DNA of 52,529 bases from Bacteroidota bacterium (GTDB lineage Bacteria; Bacteroidota; Bacteroidia; AKYH767-A; OLB10). The notes beneath the pieces are model-generated. The model did no database searches and had not been told where the DNA came from. It was given only the letters and a program-made list of their open reading frames with translations. Location: NCBI GenBank assembly GCA_018268195.1, contig JAFDWZ010000014.1, forward strand, positions 1-52,529, written 5' to 3'. Below are positions 1 through 9,196 of this stretch, one piece after another. A program made the position numbers and the translations under genes. Position 1 is the stretch's first letter. Every line of letters begins with the position of its first letter.

Positions 1-624
1 TGACTCAGGCACGTTTAATGTAACTTTATTAGTAACCAATGCCAATGGTTGTTTTGATGACTCTGTTCGTACCATTCGTGTGAACCTTTCGCCAACTGCT
101 TTGGCTGCAACAAGCGATACTGCAGGTTGTACTCCATTCAGCGTAAACTTTACCAACTCCTCCACAAATGCCGTTTCATATCTCTGGAATTTTGGTAACG
201 GTGCTACTTCTACTCAGGCAAACCCAACTTACACTTACTACGGTGCGGGCAATTTCACTGCGACTTTAATTGCTACTAATTCCAATGGCTGTAAAGATAC
301 TTTCACATTCCCTTACAGCATTCATGTAAAACAAACACCAAGTGCGAGGTTTAACTTTACACCATCTGCAGGTTGTACTCCGCTGAATGTATCGTTTGCA
401 AGTGTATCAAGCAATCTCAACAATCCGACTTACTCCTGGAATTTTGGAAACGGAAATACCGCTACTACACAAAATGCATCTACTGTTTATGCTGACTCAG
501 GCACGTTTAATGTAACCTTATTAGTAACCAATGCCAATGGTTGTTTTGATGACTCTGTTCGTACCATTCGTGTGAACCTTTCACCTACTGCTTTGGCTGC
601 AACAAGCGACACTGCAGGTTGTAG
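1..624 (+). repeat. Two-domain PKD super-repeat, 492-bp period
   Basis: Bases 1-132 recur at 493-624 with about five differences, a spacing of 492 bp or 164 codons, which equals one A plus one B domain. Later copies of the A/B pair follow the same order but have diverged much further. The high identity of this pair implies recent duplication or gene conversion. It also makes the left edge a place where an assembly could collapse or expand repeats. Confidence 0.85.
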
Positions 625-3600
625 TCCTTACACTGTTACTTTCAGTAATAATTCAACAAACGGTGTTTCTTATAGCTGGAATTTTGGTGATGGATCAACT
701 TCAACAGATGCAGTACCTGTTCATACTTATTCTACCGCAGGCAATTATACGGTTACGCTGGAAGCTACCAATTCTAATGGTTGCAAAAACACCTTCGTAT
801 TACCGTATTCTATTCATGTGAATCAAACTCCGAAAGCTTCCTTTAATAAGTCAAAAACTTCAGGATGTGTTCCATTGACTGTTAATTTCACCAACACCTC
901 CACTAATGCAATAGGAGCATCCTATTCATGGAATTTTGGTAATAGTCAAACTTCTTCTTCGGCAAATGCCAGCACTACTTTTGCAACTGCAGGCAATTAT
1001 ACCGTTTGGTTGACAGTTACTAGCCCTCAAGGATGTATTGACAGCATTTCACAAACTGTTACAGTTTACGATTTACCAACTGCATCAGCCTCCACAACTG
1101 ACACACTTGGATGTACTCCTCATACTGTACATTTTACTAATGCATCAGCTAATGCAACTTCTTATCTATGGAATTTTGGAAATGGTGCAACATCTACTGC
1201 ACAAACTCCTACTTATACTTATACCAGCGGAGGCACTTACACTGTAACGCTGATAGCAACAAACGCTAACGGATGTAAAGATACTTTTGTGTTGCCGTAT
1301 GCCATACATGCATTGCAATCACCGACAGCTTCTTTTAATCCATCTTCGACAACAGGTTGCTCGCCTATGACGGTAAACTTTACCAATACATCCACACAGA
1401 CAAATGGAGCAGTATATAATTGGAACTTTGGTAACGGAGCATCGTCCTCCTCAGAAAATCCATCTAATATATATGCCGATTCAGGAAATTTTGTTGTGCA
1501 ATTACAGGTAATGAACAGCAATGGATGTATGGACGATACTACCAGAAATATTTTGGTTAATTTATCACCAACTGCTATTGCATCAACGGCAGATACCGTT
1601 GGTTGTAATCCGATGACAAGTGTGTTTACCAATAATTCAATGAATGCTACAGCTTACATCTGGAATTTTGGTGATGGTATTACTTCATCCACTGCTTCGC
1701 CTAGTCACAATTATACTACTGCAGGTAATTACACCGTAACATTAATTGCTGCTACAGGAGCAGGATGTCTGGACACACTTGTATTCCCTTACACCATTCA
1801 TGTAAATCAAACTCCGGTAGCTTCATTTACTAAATCTGTATCAAGTGGATGTACACCTTTAACAGTACATTTAAATAATACCTCTTCTTCTGCCAGTGGA
1901 GCTTCTTATCTCTGGAATTTTGGAAACGGAACAACATCTGTAGATGCCAATCCTGATGTGACCTACAATACTGCAGGAACATATACCATACAACTTCAGG
2001 TAACCAATGCCAGCGGATGTATGGATACTACTTCGCAAACGGTACAGGTAAATGCAACTCCGGTAGCTATTGCTTCTGCTGTTGATACCACGGGATGTGC
2101 ACCTTTCCTCAACACGTTTACAAACAATTCTACTAATGCTACCGGTTATCTCTGGAACTTTGGTGACGGGGCTACTTCTACTGCTGCTACACCAAGTCAC
2201 ACCTATACTGGTGCAGGTAATTATACCGTTACACTGATTGCATACAACGCTTCCGGCTGCAGTGACACACTGGTGTTGCCTCAAACGATACATGTTTATC
2301 AAACACCAATTGCTTCATTCACGCAGTCGGCAACATCCGGTTGTTCTCCACTGGCAGTTAGCTTTAACAACACTTCAATACAGGAAGTGAATGCTACTTA
2401 CAACTGGACTCTTGGAAACGGATCAACGTCTGCTCTGACATCACCAAATACTATTTACACCGATTCAGGAAATTACACTATCACGCTGATTGTAACCAAT
2501 GCAGGAGGATGTAGTGATTCCGTTTCGCACAACGTGTATGTTCAACCTACACCTATTGCCAGCGGATTTACCAACGATACCATAGGATGTACGCCATTCA
2601 CTGTATCTTTCACTTCTACTTCAGCAACCAGTGACTCTGTGATATGGCATTTCGGAAATGGGCAGTCTGCTCAAGGAGCCAACACACAATTTACTTATAC
2701 TCAACCTGGAATTTATCAGCCTTATTTGGTTGCTTATAATTCTTCAGGTTGTACAGACACCTTTAGATTACCAAAAACAGTACGTGCTAACTTAACTCCT
2801 GTTGCCAATTTCAGTGCATCGCAAACTGCAGCATGTGCAGGAACATCTTTTGAATTCAGTAATCTTAGTTCTGATACCATTTCACCGGTATATCAATGGA
2901 CTATTGGTGGATTCTCAACTACCACACCTGCTGTAAGTATTCCGTTGGTAAACCCAGGATTCTATACCGTTTCGTTAACCGTTACCAACAGCAACGGATG
3001 TTCCGATACTGAAATTAAGAATAACTACATACAAGTGTTTGATACGCTTCCTCCACCACAAGATCCAATTTACAGTGTGAGTGTGTTATCAGACACTCAG
3101 GTTGAAATCAAATGGCAAAACAGTTCAGCTCTTGATTTGGGTGCTTATAAATTATGGCGATTGGATAATGCAAGCGGAAATTATGTAAATGTTTATACAG
3201 ATAATAATCCTACCAATGCATCCATGAATCCGGAGTCATCCTATATTGAGAATGGTCTGAATACATTATCCAACACTTACACTTATAAATTACAGACACT
3301 GGATCGTTGCTCAATGGCACTACCACTGAATGTACTTAAAGCACACACTACCATCAATGTGAGTGCAAACAAAGCAGGAACAGGTATCAATGTTAACTGG
3401 ACACCTTATGGTGGTTGCCCTGTTTCAACTTATGAAATAACAAGAACAGAAGTTGCTAACGGAAGTACTGCAGTTATTGCTACCGTTCCGGGAACACAAC
3501 TGAGTTATCTTGACTCTATGATGATTTGTCCAGGCGATTACAGTTATCGTATTAAGGCTTATGACTTATGTGGATTACCTTATACTTCACTGAGTGATAC

Positions 3601-4090
3601 AGCTGCTGCACGACCTGATTATCGTTTACAAGAACAACAAGCTATCATTGTACGTTCTACTGTTGTCAACAATCACTTTGTACTCACAGAGTGGTCGGAA
3701 CCACAATTGCATCCTGAGCAAGTTAAAGAATATCGCATCTACAGAAGCACTGATACGACAGGTACATTCTATTCATTATTAGCTACCGTTTCTGCCAATG
3801 TTACCAGCTACGAAGACTTCGATGTGAACGTTAATGAGCAAAACTATTACTACAAAATAGAAGCAGTAAGCGACTGTGACATGGCTGGTAAGTTAAGCTC
3901 CAACAGTTCATCCATTCTTCTAAAATCGAGATGGGAATATGAAAGCAGCCGACTGTGGTGGACAAAATATGATAAATGGGATACAGGCGTAGAGCGCTAC
4001 GAAATAGAAAAATATAACTGGAACACCGGCCAATGGGAAAAGATTAAAACTGTTCCCGGCAATGCTACAGAAACAGAAGTCGATGAGTAA
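2..4090 (+). CDS. Giant PKD-repeat surface protein, 5' end outside window, C-terminus truncated
   Basis: The frame is open from base 2, so the gene starts left of the window; a GTG at 80 is an internal Val codon. The visible 1362 residues hold part of one PKD domain and then twelve complete ones (to about base 3040). Two types of about 82 residues alternate: type A ends in FPYSIHV-like strands, type B in SVRTIRV-like strands. Each has a W(N/T)FG(N/D)G core and two Cys (GC.P near the start, NGC near the end) that probably pair. Three to four fibronectin-III-like segments follow (about 3060-4087). Bacteroidota proteins of this design normally continue into a type B (CHU_C) sorting domain, but this one stops at EVDE inside the last FN3-like segment, 27 bases before a terminator. 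Likely a secreted adhesin or a truncated derivative. The PKD assignment is firm; the function is inferred. Confidence 0.88.
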   Translation, partial: DSGTFNVTLLVTNANGCFDDSVRTIRVNLSPTALAATSDTAGCTPFSVNFTNSSTNAVSYLWNFGNGATSTQANPTYTYYGAGNFTATLIATNSNGCKDTFTFPYSIHVKQTPSARFNFTPSAGCTPLNVSFASVSSNLNNPTYSWNFGNGNTATTQNASTVYADSGTFNVTLLVTNANGCFDDSVRTIRVNLSPTALAATSDTAGCSPYTVTFSNNSTNGVSYSWNFGDGSTSTDAVPVHTYSTAGNYTVTLEATNSNGCKNTFVLPYSIHVNQTPKASFNKSKTSGCVPLTVNFTNTSTNAIGASYSWNFGNSQTSSSANASTTFATAGNYTVWLTVTSPQGCIDSISQTVTVYDLPTASASTTDTLGCTPHTVHFTNASANATSYLWNFGNGATSTAQTPTYTYTSGGTYTVTLIATNANGCKDTFVLPYAIHALQSPTASFNPSSTTGCSPMTVNFTNTSTQTNGAVYNWNFGNGASSSSENPSNIYADSGNFVVQLQVMNSNGCMDDTTRNILVNLSPTAIASTADTVGCNPMTSVFTNNSMNATAYIWNFGDGITSSTASPSHNYTTAGNYTVTLIAATGAGCLDTLVFPYTIHVNQTPVASFTKSVSSGCTPLTVHLNNTSSSASGASYLWNFGNGTTSVDANPDVTYNTAGTYTIQLQVTNASGCMDTTSQTVQVNATPVAIASAVDTTGCAPFLNTFTNNSTNATGYLWNFGDGATSTAATPSHTYTGAGNYTVTLIAYNASGCSDTLVLPQTIHVYQTPIASFTQSATSGCSPLAVSFNNTSIQEVNATYNWTLGNGSTSALTSPNTIYTDSGNYTITLIVTNAGGCSDSVSHNVYVQPTPIASGFTNDTIGCTPFTVSFTSTSATSDSVIWHFGNGQSAQGANTQFTYTQPGIYQPYLVAYNSSGCTDTFRLPKTVRANLTPVANFSASQTAACAGTSFEFSNLSSDTISPVYQWTIGGFSTTTPAVSIPLVNPGFYTVSLTVTNSNGCSDTEIKNNYIQVFDTLPPPQDPIYSVSVLSDTQVEIKWQNSSALDLGAYKLWRLDNASGNYVNVYTDNNPTNASMNPESSYIENGLNTLSNTYTYKLQTLDRCSMALPLNVLKAHTTINVSANKAGTGINVNWTPYGGCPVSTYEITRTEVANGSTAVIATVPGTQLSYLDSMMICPGDYSYRIKAYDLCGLPYTSLSDTAAARPDYRLQEQQAIIVRSTVVNNHFVLTEWSEPQLHPEQVKEYRIYRSTDTTGTFYSLLATVSANVTSYEDFDVNVNEQNYYYKIEAVSDCDMAGKLSSNSSSILLKSRWEYESSRLWWTKYDKWDTGVERYEIEKYNWNTGQWEKIKTVPGNATETEVDE

Positions 4091-4116
4091 TTAAATTATT
4101 CATTGTGTATGCCCCC

Positions 4117-4147
4117 AAAACCCGGTTCAGAGAGCCGGGTTTTTTTT
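4117..4147 (+). terminator. Intrinsic terminator between PKD gene and dxs
   Basis: Stem AAAACCCGG (4117-4125) pairs with CCGGGTTTT (4135-4143) around a 9-base loop, with a T-run to 4147. The A-run on the left side would give a short U-tract on the other strand, so it may serve both convergent genes. Confidence 0.85.
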
Positions 4148-4148
4148 A

Positions 4149-6083
4149 TTACTTAATTCGTTGAGGAGTTTTTTCGTTTACCGAAGCAGCGAGATTTCTC
4201 ACCGTGGCCACAATAGCGGCTTTATCATAATAACATTCATGATACAATTCACTCTGCTCTCCATGTTCAACAAACCGATCAGGAATTCCAAGTCGGATAA
4301 TCTCTGCACTGTAATTATTATCTATCATAAACTCGGCAACGGCACTACCCATACCACCCATCAGGCAGCCATCTTCCACAGTAATAATTTTTTTGTAGTT
4401 GGCAAAAACTTCGTGTAGTAACAACTGATCCAATGGTTTTACAAAACGTAAATCGTAATGTGCGGGATAAATATTTTCATGTGCCAGTTCATCACAGGCG
4501 GCAACAGCAAAATTTCCGGGATGACCTATTGTAAGTATAGCAATATGTTCTCCACCTCTCAACTTACGTCCTGTACCTACAGAGATGGCTTTAAAAGGAG
4601 TACGCCACTCCGTCATCACACCATTACCTCTAGGATAGCGAATGCTAAACGCCCCCATGTTATCATGTTGTGCTGTGTACATCAGATTTCGTAATTCTTC
4701 CTCATTCATAGGTGCGCTCACAATCATATTGGGTATGCAACGCATATAAGCCAAATCATATGCACCATGATGTGTAGGTCCGTCAGCACCGGCAAGTCCA
4801 CCTCGGTCGAGACAGAAAACCACATTCAATTTCTGTAAAGCCACATCATGTATCACCTGGTCGTAAGCACGTTGCATAAAGGATGAATAGATGTTGCAAA
4901 AAGGTATCATACCCTGAGTAGCAAGTCCGGCACTAAAAGTTACTGCATGTTGTTCGGCAATACCAACGTCAAAAGCTCTTTCAGGCATGGCTTTCATCAT
5001 AATATTGAGTGAGCATCCTGATGGCATTGCAGGAGTAATACCTACTATTTTTGAATTTTTCTCTGCCAGCTCCACTATCGTATGACCAAAAACGTCCTGA
5101 TACTTGGGAGGTTGCGGACTCTCAACTACCGGTTTATATATTTCACCTGAAATTTTATCGAATAAACCAGGTGCATGCCATTTGGTCTGGTCTTCTTCCG
5201 CTTTTTTAAAACCCTTACCTTTTACTGTGAGACAGTGTAAAATTTTAGGGCCTGGAATTTGTTTTAAATCTTCGAGAATTTTGACCATCTTATCCACGTC
5301 ATGTCCATCTATCGGTCCGAAATATCTGAAGCGCAGCGACTCGAATAAATTACTTTGTTTCAGCAAAACAGATTTAAATGCATTCTCAATTTTCTGAGCT
5401 ATTACCTGTGCATTGGGCCCGAATTTACTCACCACACCTAAGGCCTTCCACACTTCATCTTTCATTTTGTTATAAGTTGGTGAAGTGGCTATTCCGGTGA
5501 GATATTCTTTTAAAGCACCTACATTGGGGTCAATACTCATGCAATTATCGTTGAGCACCACAATCATGTTAGTGTTCTCTACCCCTCCATGATTTAATGC
5601 TTCAAAGGCAAGTCCGGCAGTCATGGCGCCATCGCCAATAACAGCAATATGTTGTCTGTCCTTGTCATTCTTCAATCTGCTGGCAACACTCATACCTAAA
5701 GCAGCAGAAATAGAAGTGGAACTGTGCCCTACACCGAAAGTATCATATTCACTTTCGCTGCGTTTTGGAAAACCACTGATGCCGTTATAAATTCTGTTGG
5801 TATGAAAAACATCTCTTCTGCCGGTAAGTATTTTATGACCATAGGCCTGATGACCTACATCCCACACTAACTGATCATACGGAGTGTTAAAAACATAATG
5901 TAATGCAACGGTAAGTTCCACTACGCCAAGGCTTGCACCAAAATGGCCGCCATTTACAGAAACAACATCTATAATAAACTGCCGCAGTTCTTTACAAACC
6001 TGCTGCAATTTTTCCGGACTGAGTTTTCTTAAATCTGAAGGTGATTGTATTGTTTTAAGAAGGTCTCCTGCTTTTGCTTCCAT
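4149..6083 (-). CDS. dxs: 1-deoxy-D-xylulose-5-phosphate synthase
   Basis: Condenses pyruvate and glyceraldehyde-3-phosphate into DXP, the first step of the MEP isoprenoid pathway and a source for thiamine and pyridoxal; cytoplasmic, thiamine-diphosphate dependent. The 644 residues show the transketolase architecture: N-terminal GHSSTSISAALGM, the ThDP/Mg motif starting at GDGAMTAGLAFEALNHGG and ending in LNDN, the central pyrimidine-binding domain with DRGGLAGADGPTHHG, and the C-terminal domain with EDGCLMGGMGSAVAEF. The length matches the family (about 620-640). The ATG at 6083 is the only sensible start, 17 bases from a TAnnTTTG element. It converges on the PKD gene and is probably monocistronic. 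Confidence 0.97.
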   Translation of the reverse strand: MEAKAGDLLKTIQSPSDLRKLSPEKLQQVCKELRQFIIDVVSVNGGHFGASLGVVELTVALHYVFNTPYDQLVWDVGHQAYGHKILTGRRDVFHTNRIYNGISGFPKRSESEYDTFGVGHSSTSISAALGMSVASRLKNDKDRQHIAVIGDGAMTAGLAFEALNHGGVENTNMIVVLNDNCMSIDPNVGALKEYLTGIATSPTYNKMKDEVWKALGVVSKFGPNAQVIAQKIENAFKSVLLKQSNLFESLRFRYFGPIDGHDVDKMVKILEDLKQIPGPKILHCLTVKGKGFKKAEEDQTKWHAPGLFDKISGEIYKPVVESPQPPKYQDVFGHTIVELAEKNSKIVGITPAMPSGCSLNIMMKAMPERAFDVGIAEQHAVTFSAGLATQGMIPFCNIYSSFMQRAYDQVIHDVALQKLNVVFCLDRGGLAGADGPTHHGAYDLAYMRCIPNMIVSAPMNEEELRNLMYTAQHDNMGAFSIRYPRGNGVMTEWRTPFKAISVGTGRKLRGGEHIAILTIGHPGNFAVAACDELAHENIYPAHYDLRFVKPLDQLLLHEVFANYKKIITVEDGCLMGGMGSAVAEFMIDNNYSAEIIRLGIPDRFVEHGEQSELYHECYYDKAAIVATVRNLAASVNEKTPQRIK

Positions 6084-6099
6084 TATAGTATAAGTGTGG

Positions 6100-6107
6100 C
6101 AAATTTA
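6100..6107 (-). promoter_or_regulatory. Putative dxs promoter -7 element
   Basis: TAAATTTG on the minus strand matches the Bacteroidota -7 consensus TAnnTTTG, 17 bases before the dxs ATG. No well-placed -33 TTG is seen. Confidence 0.45.
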
Positions 6108-6120
6108 GTGAAAACGTAGC

Positions 6121-6134
6121 AAATGATATCATTT
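6121..6134. promoter_or_regulatory. 14-bp perfect palindrome upstream of dxs
   Basis: AAATGATATCATTT is fully self-complementary and lies just upstream of the dxs -7 element, where a -33 region or operator would be. It is AT-rich, so chance is possible. No regulator is recognised nearby. Confidence 0.3.
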
Positions 6135-6293
6135 TTATTCACATATAGCACAAATCCAACTATATATGAAGATTGGGGAATCTCTTATAAATTCCTTTTC
6201 ACGCTATTTTGACATGGGTGAACATAAAGTATGAAAAACTGAGCTTTAATGAATACCCATCTGTGGACACTATAAAATTCATGTTGCGCTCTG

Positions 6294-7040
6294 TTATGCA
6301 AACCACTCAAAAAGCTTCGGTAGGTTGATTTGTTTCTTTTCCGTCTCTCCCAAATCTCTTATAACACTTCCATTATCCATCTGAATAATTCTGTTTCCAA
6401 AACGCTGTGCTTCTCTGAGGCTATGAGTTACCATAATGGCAGAAACTCCCAGTTCATGAATAAAATGATTGGCAAGTTCCATCACGCGTTCGGCACTCTT
6501 GGGGTCAAGCGCTGATGTGGGTTCGTCCATGAGCAGCAACTTCATGTTATCCATAGTTGCCATCAGCAAGGTAAGTGCCTGCCGTTGCCCTCCGGACAAT
6601 GAACCAATAGGCCTGTGTAATTTCTCTTCCAATCCAAGATGCAATAGCGCTACTTTGTTTCTGACTTGTTCTTCAAAAGCTTTAGTGTTCCCAAGTATTA
6701 CTTTCTTAGCTCGAGAGCGTAATGCTGCCAGTCTGAAATTATCCAATATACTCAGGTCAGAAGCTGTTCCTGCAAGCGGATTCTGAAACAAACGGGCAAT
6801 AAATGCGCTTCTCTGATATTCCTTTAAAGCAGTAATATCCATATCATCAAAAATAATATGCCCGTGAGTGGCAGACAGTGATCCGGCCAACAAATTCAAC
6901 AGCGTAGATTTTCCTGAACCGTTAGTGCCCAGAACAACTACAAACTCTGATGGATGAATCGTAAGGTTAATATTATCCACTGCGACAATGTCGTCACCGT
7001 CAGTCTTAAATATTTTTGTCAGTGCTTCAAGCTTTATCAT
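6294..7040 (-). CDS. ABC transporter ATP-binding protein
   Basis: Supplies ATP hydrolysis for the importer formed with the next two genes. The 248 residues contain Walker A GTNGSGKST, Q-loop RLFQNP, signature LSGGQRQAL, Walker B LLLMDEPTSALD and the H-loop VTHS, so it should be active. The start ATG overlaps the permease stop by 4 bases, implying translational coupling. With the permease and the PF04392-type binding protein the set resembles the family that includes the TrpXYZ aromatic amino-acid importers of Gram-positives. That similarity is from family knowledge; the actual substrate cannot be read from sequence. Confidence 0.92.
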   Translation of the reverse strand: MIKLEALTKIFKTDGDDIVAVDNINLTIHPSEFVVVLGTNGSGKSTLLNLLAGSLSATHGHIIFDDMDITALKEYQRSAFIARLFQNPLAGTASDLSILDNFRLAALRSRAKKVILGNTKAFEEQVRNKVALLHLGLEEKLHRPIGSLSGGQRQALTLLMATMDNMKLLLMDEPTSALDPKSAERVMELANHFIHELGVSAIMVTHSLREAQRFGNRIIQMDNGSVIRDLGETEKKQINLPKLFEWFA

Positions 7041-7888
7041 GTCTTTTCGCGAAATGATATTTTTAATGCAGCGATAATACTCAGCACAATTAATGCGGTA
7101 ACCAGTTTAAGTGCCTGCGGTGGAAGCCCTGCAAGTAATGCAAGAGCCAGCAACACTCTGAAGACTACCGAACCGGCAACCGCCATAATTATGTTTACCA
7201 TCAGTGATGCTTTTTTTGTAAGACGTACAAATGATTCGCCAAGAATAACTGCTGCCAGGCCTGATATGACTATACCTACTCCCATATTGATATCAGCAAA
7301 TCCCTGATACTGCACCATCAGGCTTCCACTCAATGCGGTGAGCGCATTGGCTAATGCCAATCCTGTGATTTTCATTTTTTCGATATTCACGCCCATTGCC
7401 AAAACCATACTTTCACTGCTTCCGGTTGCACGCATGGCAATACCAAAATCTGTTTTAAGCAATAAGATTATTAAGACAAGTAGTACCAAAGCGAATAAAA
7501 AGGCTTTAATAAAATTCATGACAGAAGAATTGCTGAAAAATGAGGGCAAATTTGTAAGTGGAATATTGGAACGCCCCATGATAAATAAGTTAATCGAATA
7601 AAGTGCAATCATTACCAGAATCCCTGCAAGCAACGGATGAATTTTTAATCGAGTATGTATGATTCCGGTAGCCACACCAGCTAGTGCTCCGGCAGCAAAA
7701 GCCAGAGGAAACACCCACACTAATGGCACATGAGCAGATATTGCAACAGCAGTGACAGCCCCACCAAGTGTATAGCTGCCATCGGTGGTAATATCCGGAA
7801 TATTAAAAATTTTGAGTGTGAGAAAAATCCCTATTGCCAATGCAGCATAAGCAAGTCCTTGTGTGATGGCGGCAAATAGTGCGTCCAT
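7037..7888 (-). CDS. ABC transporter permease (BPD_transp_2 / branched-chain type)
   Basis: Inner-membrane channel subunit of 283 residues with about eight hydrophobic segments. The N-terminal run ending NIPDITTDGSYTLGGAV and the later GSSESMVLAMGVN cytoplasmic loop are typical of branched-chain-type permeases (LivH/RbsC superfamily). It lies 3 bases downstream of the binding-protein gene and overlaps the ATPase gene by 4 bases. Only one permease gene is present, so a homodimer is likely, as in the TrpY-like systems. Confidence 0.9.
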   Translation of the reverse strand: MDALFAAITQGLAYAALAIGIFLTLKIFNIPDITTDGSYTLGGAVTAVAISAHVPLVWVFPLAFAAGALAGVATGIIHTRLKIHPLLAGILVMIALYSINLFIMGRSNIPLTNLPSFFSNSSVMNFIKAFLFALVLLVLIILLLKTDFGIAMRATGSSESMVLAMGVNIEKMKITGLALANALTALSGSLMVQYQGFADINMGVGIVISGLAAVILGESFVRLTKKASLMVNIIMAVAGSVVFRVLLALALLAGLPPQALKLVTALIVLSIIAALKISFREKT

Positions 7889-7891
7889 TTT

Positions 7892-8848
7892 TTATTTGTC
7901 TGCCTTTTTAAAGTATTCAGGAAATATAAGATTATATTGTTCTGCAGCTTGGGGATTATAAACGAAGTTACGCGTTTTTACTTCTTCGGGGTGAGGAATG
8001 TTTTTTTTTCCCGACTTCAGATATTCAGAAGCCTGTAGCCCGGCCTGAAATCCCCATTGATAAAAATCGGCACCGTAAGACGCTATTGCACCTCTGCTCA
8101 CAAGTCCTGATTCAGAAGTAAAAACAGGAATATGTGCATCATTACACACTTTGGCAATTGTTTCGAAAGAGGCAAAAATTACATTATCGGGCAGTGCAAA
8201 AAATGCATCAGGTTTTTTTGCTGCCAATGCCTGTGCTACCAGTTGTGTTTCTGATGATGCTGTCACCGGCATGGGGAGAATTGTTAGTCCCAGTCTTTGT
8301 GCAGCCGCCTTCAATTCATTCAGTGCGTTGGTTGACTGTGGCTCGCTGGAGTTATAAATAGTTCCGATGGTTTTAGCCTGTGGAAAAAACTGTTGGATTA
8401 AAGTTAGGGAAGTATCTATATAACCAAGTGTTTCATACACTCCGAAAAGATTTTTAGGCGCTTCACCTTTGTTGTTGGTTAAGCCTGCCAAAGCAGGACT
8501 CGGTGCCACCATCATACATACCGGAACCGACTTGGTACGTTGCACAGCTGTGATAGTTGACAGTGTGGTGTTGGCGGCAATCAAATCAGGATTTTTTGCA
8601 ATCAGATAATCGCATGACTGATTGAGCATACTAATATCGCCCTGTGCATTGGCTTCATATACCTGCAATGATTTTTGTTTTTCTGAAAATCCGTTTTGTT
8701 GCAATGCATCAAAAAAACCATTGCGTGCTTTGGCAAGAGTAGCATCTTCGGCAACATCCAAAAAGCCAACAGAGGGAATATTGCGCTGATTTCCGCAGGC
8801 TGCAAATAATAATGAGATACAGAAAAAGAAAATTATTTTTTTCAGCAT
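7892..8848 (-). CDS. ABC transporter substrate-binding lipoprotein (PF04392-like)
   Basis: Captures the solute and delivers it to the permease. The chosen ATG at 8848 gives 318 residues beginning MLKKII with a lipoprotein signal, lipobox LLFAAC and acylated Cys18; the longer TTG-started frame to 8884 would bury the signal peptide. The mature part reads like the family: SVGFLDVAEDATLAKARNGF near the start, then QGDISMLNQ and a type I periplasmic fold. First gene of the importer operon (8848-6294). A run of nine A residues on the coding strand (8001-8009) near the 3' end encodes part of GKKN and could allow polymerase slippage. Confidence 0.9.
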   Translation of the reverse strand: MLKKIIFFFCISLLFAACGNQRNIPSVGFLDVAEDATLAKARNGFFDALQQNGFSEKQKSLQVYEANAQGDISMLNQSCDYLIAKNPDLIAANTTLSTITAVQRTKSVPVCMMVAPSPALAGLTNNKGEAPKNLFGVYETLGYIDTSLTLIQQFFPQAKTIGTIYNSSEPQSTNALNELKAAAQRLGLTILPMPVTASSETQLVAQALAAKKPDAFFALPDNVIFASFETIAKVCNDAHIPVFTSESGLVSRGAIASYGADFYQWGFQAGLQASEYLKSGKKNIPHPEEVKTRNFVYNPQAAEQYNLIFPEYFKKADK

Positions 8849-8925
8849 AAACAAAAAGTCAGGAAGTAAAGCTACATAAAGCAAAGGAAAAACCCGCGAC
8901 TTGTAATATAAAAAGGCAAGAAAAG

Positions 8926-8957
8926 AAAAACGGGACGCAGCTTACGCAAACGTCCCG
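8926..8957 (-). terminator. Intrinsic terminator downstream of tatA
   Basis: CGGGACG (8931-8937) pairs with CGTCCCG (8951-8957) around a 13-base loop. On the minus strand it is followed by TTTTTCTTTTC, so it ends transcripts coming from tatA and separates them from the ABC operon. Confidence 0.8.
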
Positions 8958-8983
8958 AAGCCATGAAAACTATCGTTATAGGA

Positions 8984-9178
8984 TTATTTATCTTCCTTTT
9001 TTTCATCCTCTTTTTCGATGCCGGATGATGCATCTTTAAATTCTTTAATTCCTTTTCCAAGGCCTCTTGCCAATTCAGGAAGTTTTTTACCTCCGAAGAA
9101 AAGCAATAATACCAACACTATTAGAAGAATTTCTGATCCTCCCAAACTCCATAGCAATAAACAAATAACGGAACTCAT
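8984..9178 (-). CDS. tatA: Sec-independent translocase subunit TatA/E
   Basis: Pore-forming component of the twin-arginine pathway that exports folded proteins. The 64 residues show the complete TatA pattern: a short periplasmic N-terminus with GGSE, one membrane helix of Leu/Val/Ile, the FGGKKLPELARGLGKGIKEFK hinge and amphipathic helix, and a charged acidic/lysine tail. Length fits small Bacteroidota TatA proteins. TatC is not in the window. It follows the EnvC-like gene on the same strand with a 63-base gap that holds its own good promoter. Confidence 0.93.
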   Translation of the reverse strand: MSSVICLLLWSLGGSEILLIVLVLLLFFGGKKLPELARGLGKGIKEFKDASSGIEKEDEKKEDK

Positions 9179-9196
9179 TGTCTTTAAAATATGCTA

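Noticed and set aside
1237..1632. Minus-strand open frames inside the PKD gene (also 1871-2302)
   Set aside because: They mirror the repeat codons of the plus-strand gene and encode no recognisable domain; the PKD frame has clear domain conservation.
1..3040. Regular repeats as a CRISPR array
   Set aside because: The repeats are coding, 246 or 492 bp in period, with no spacer structure and no cas genes.
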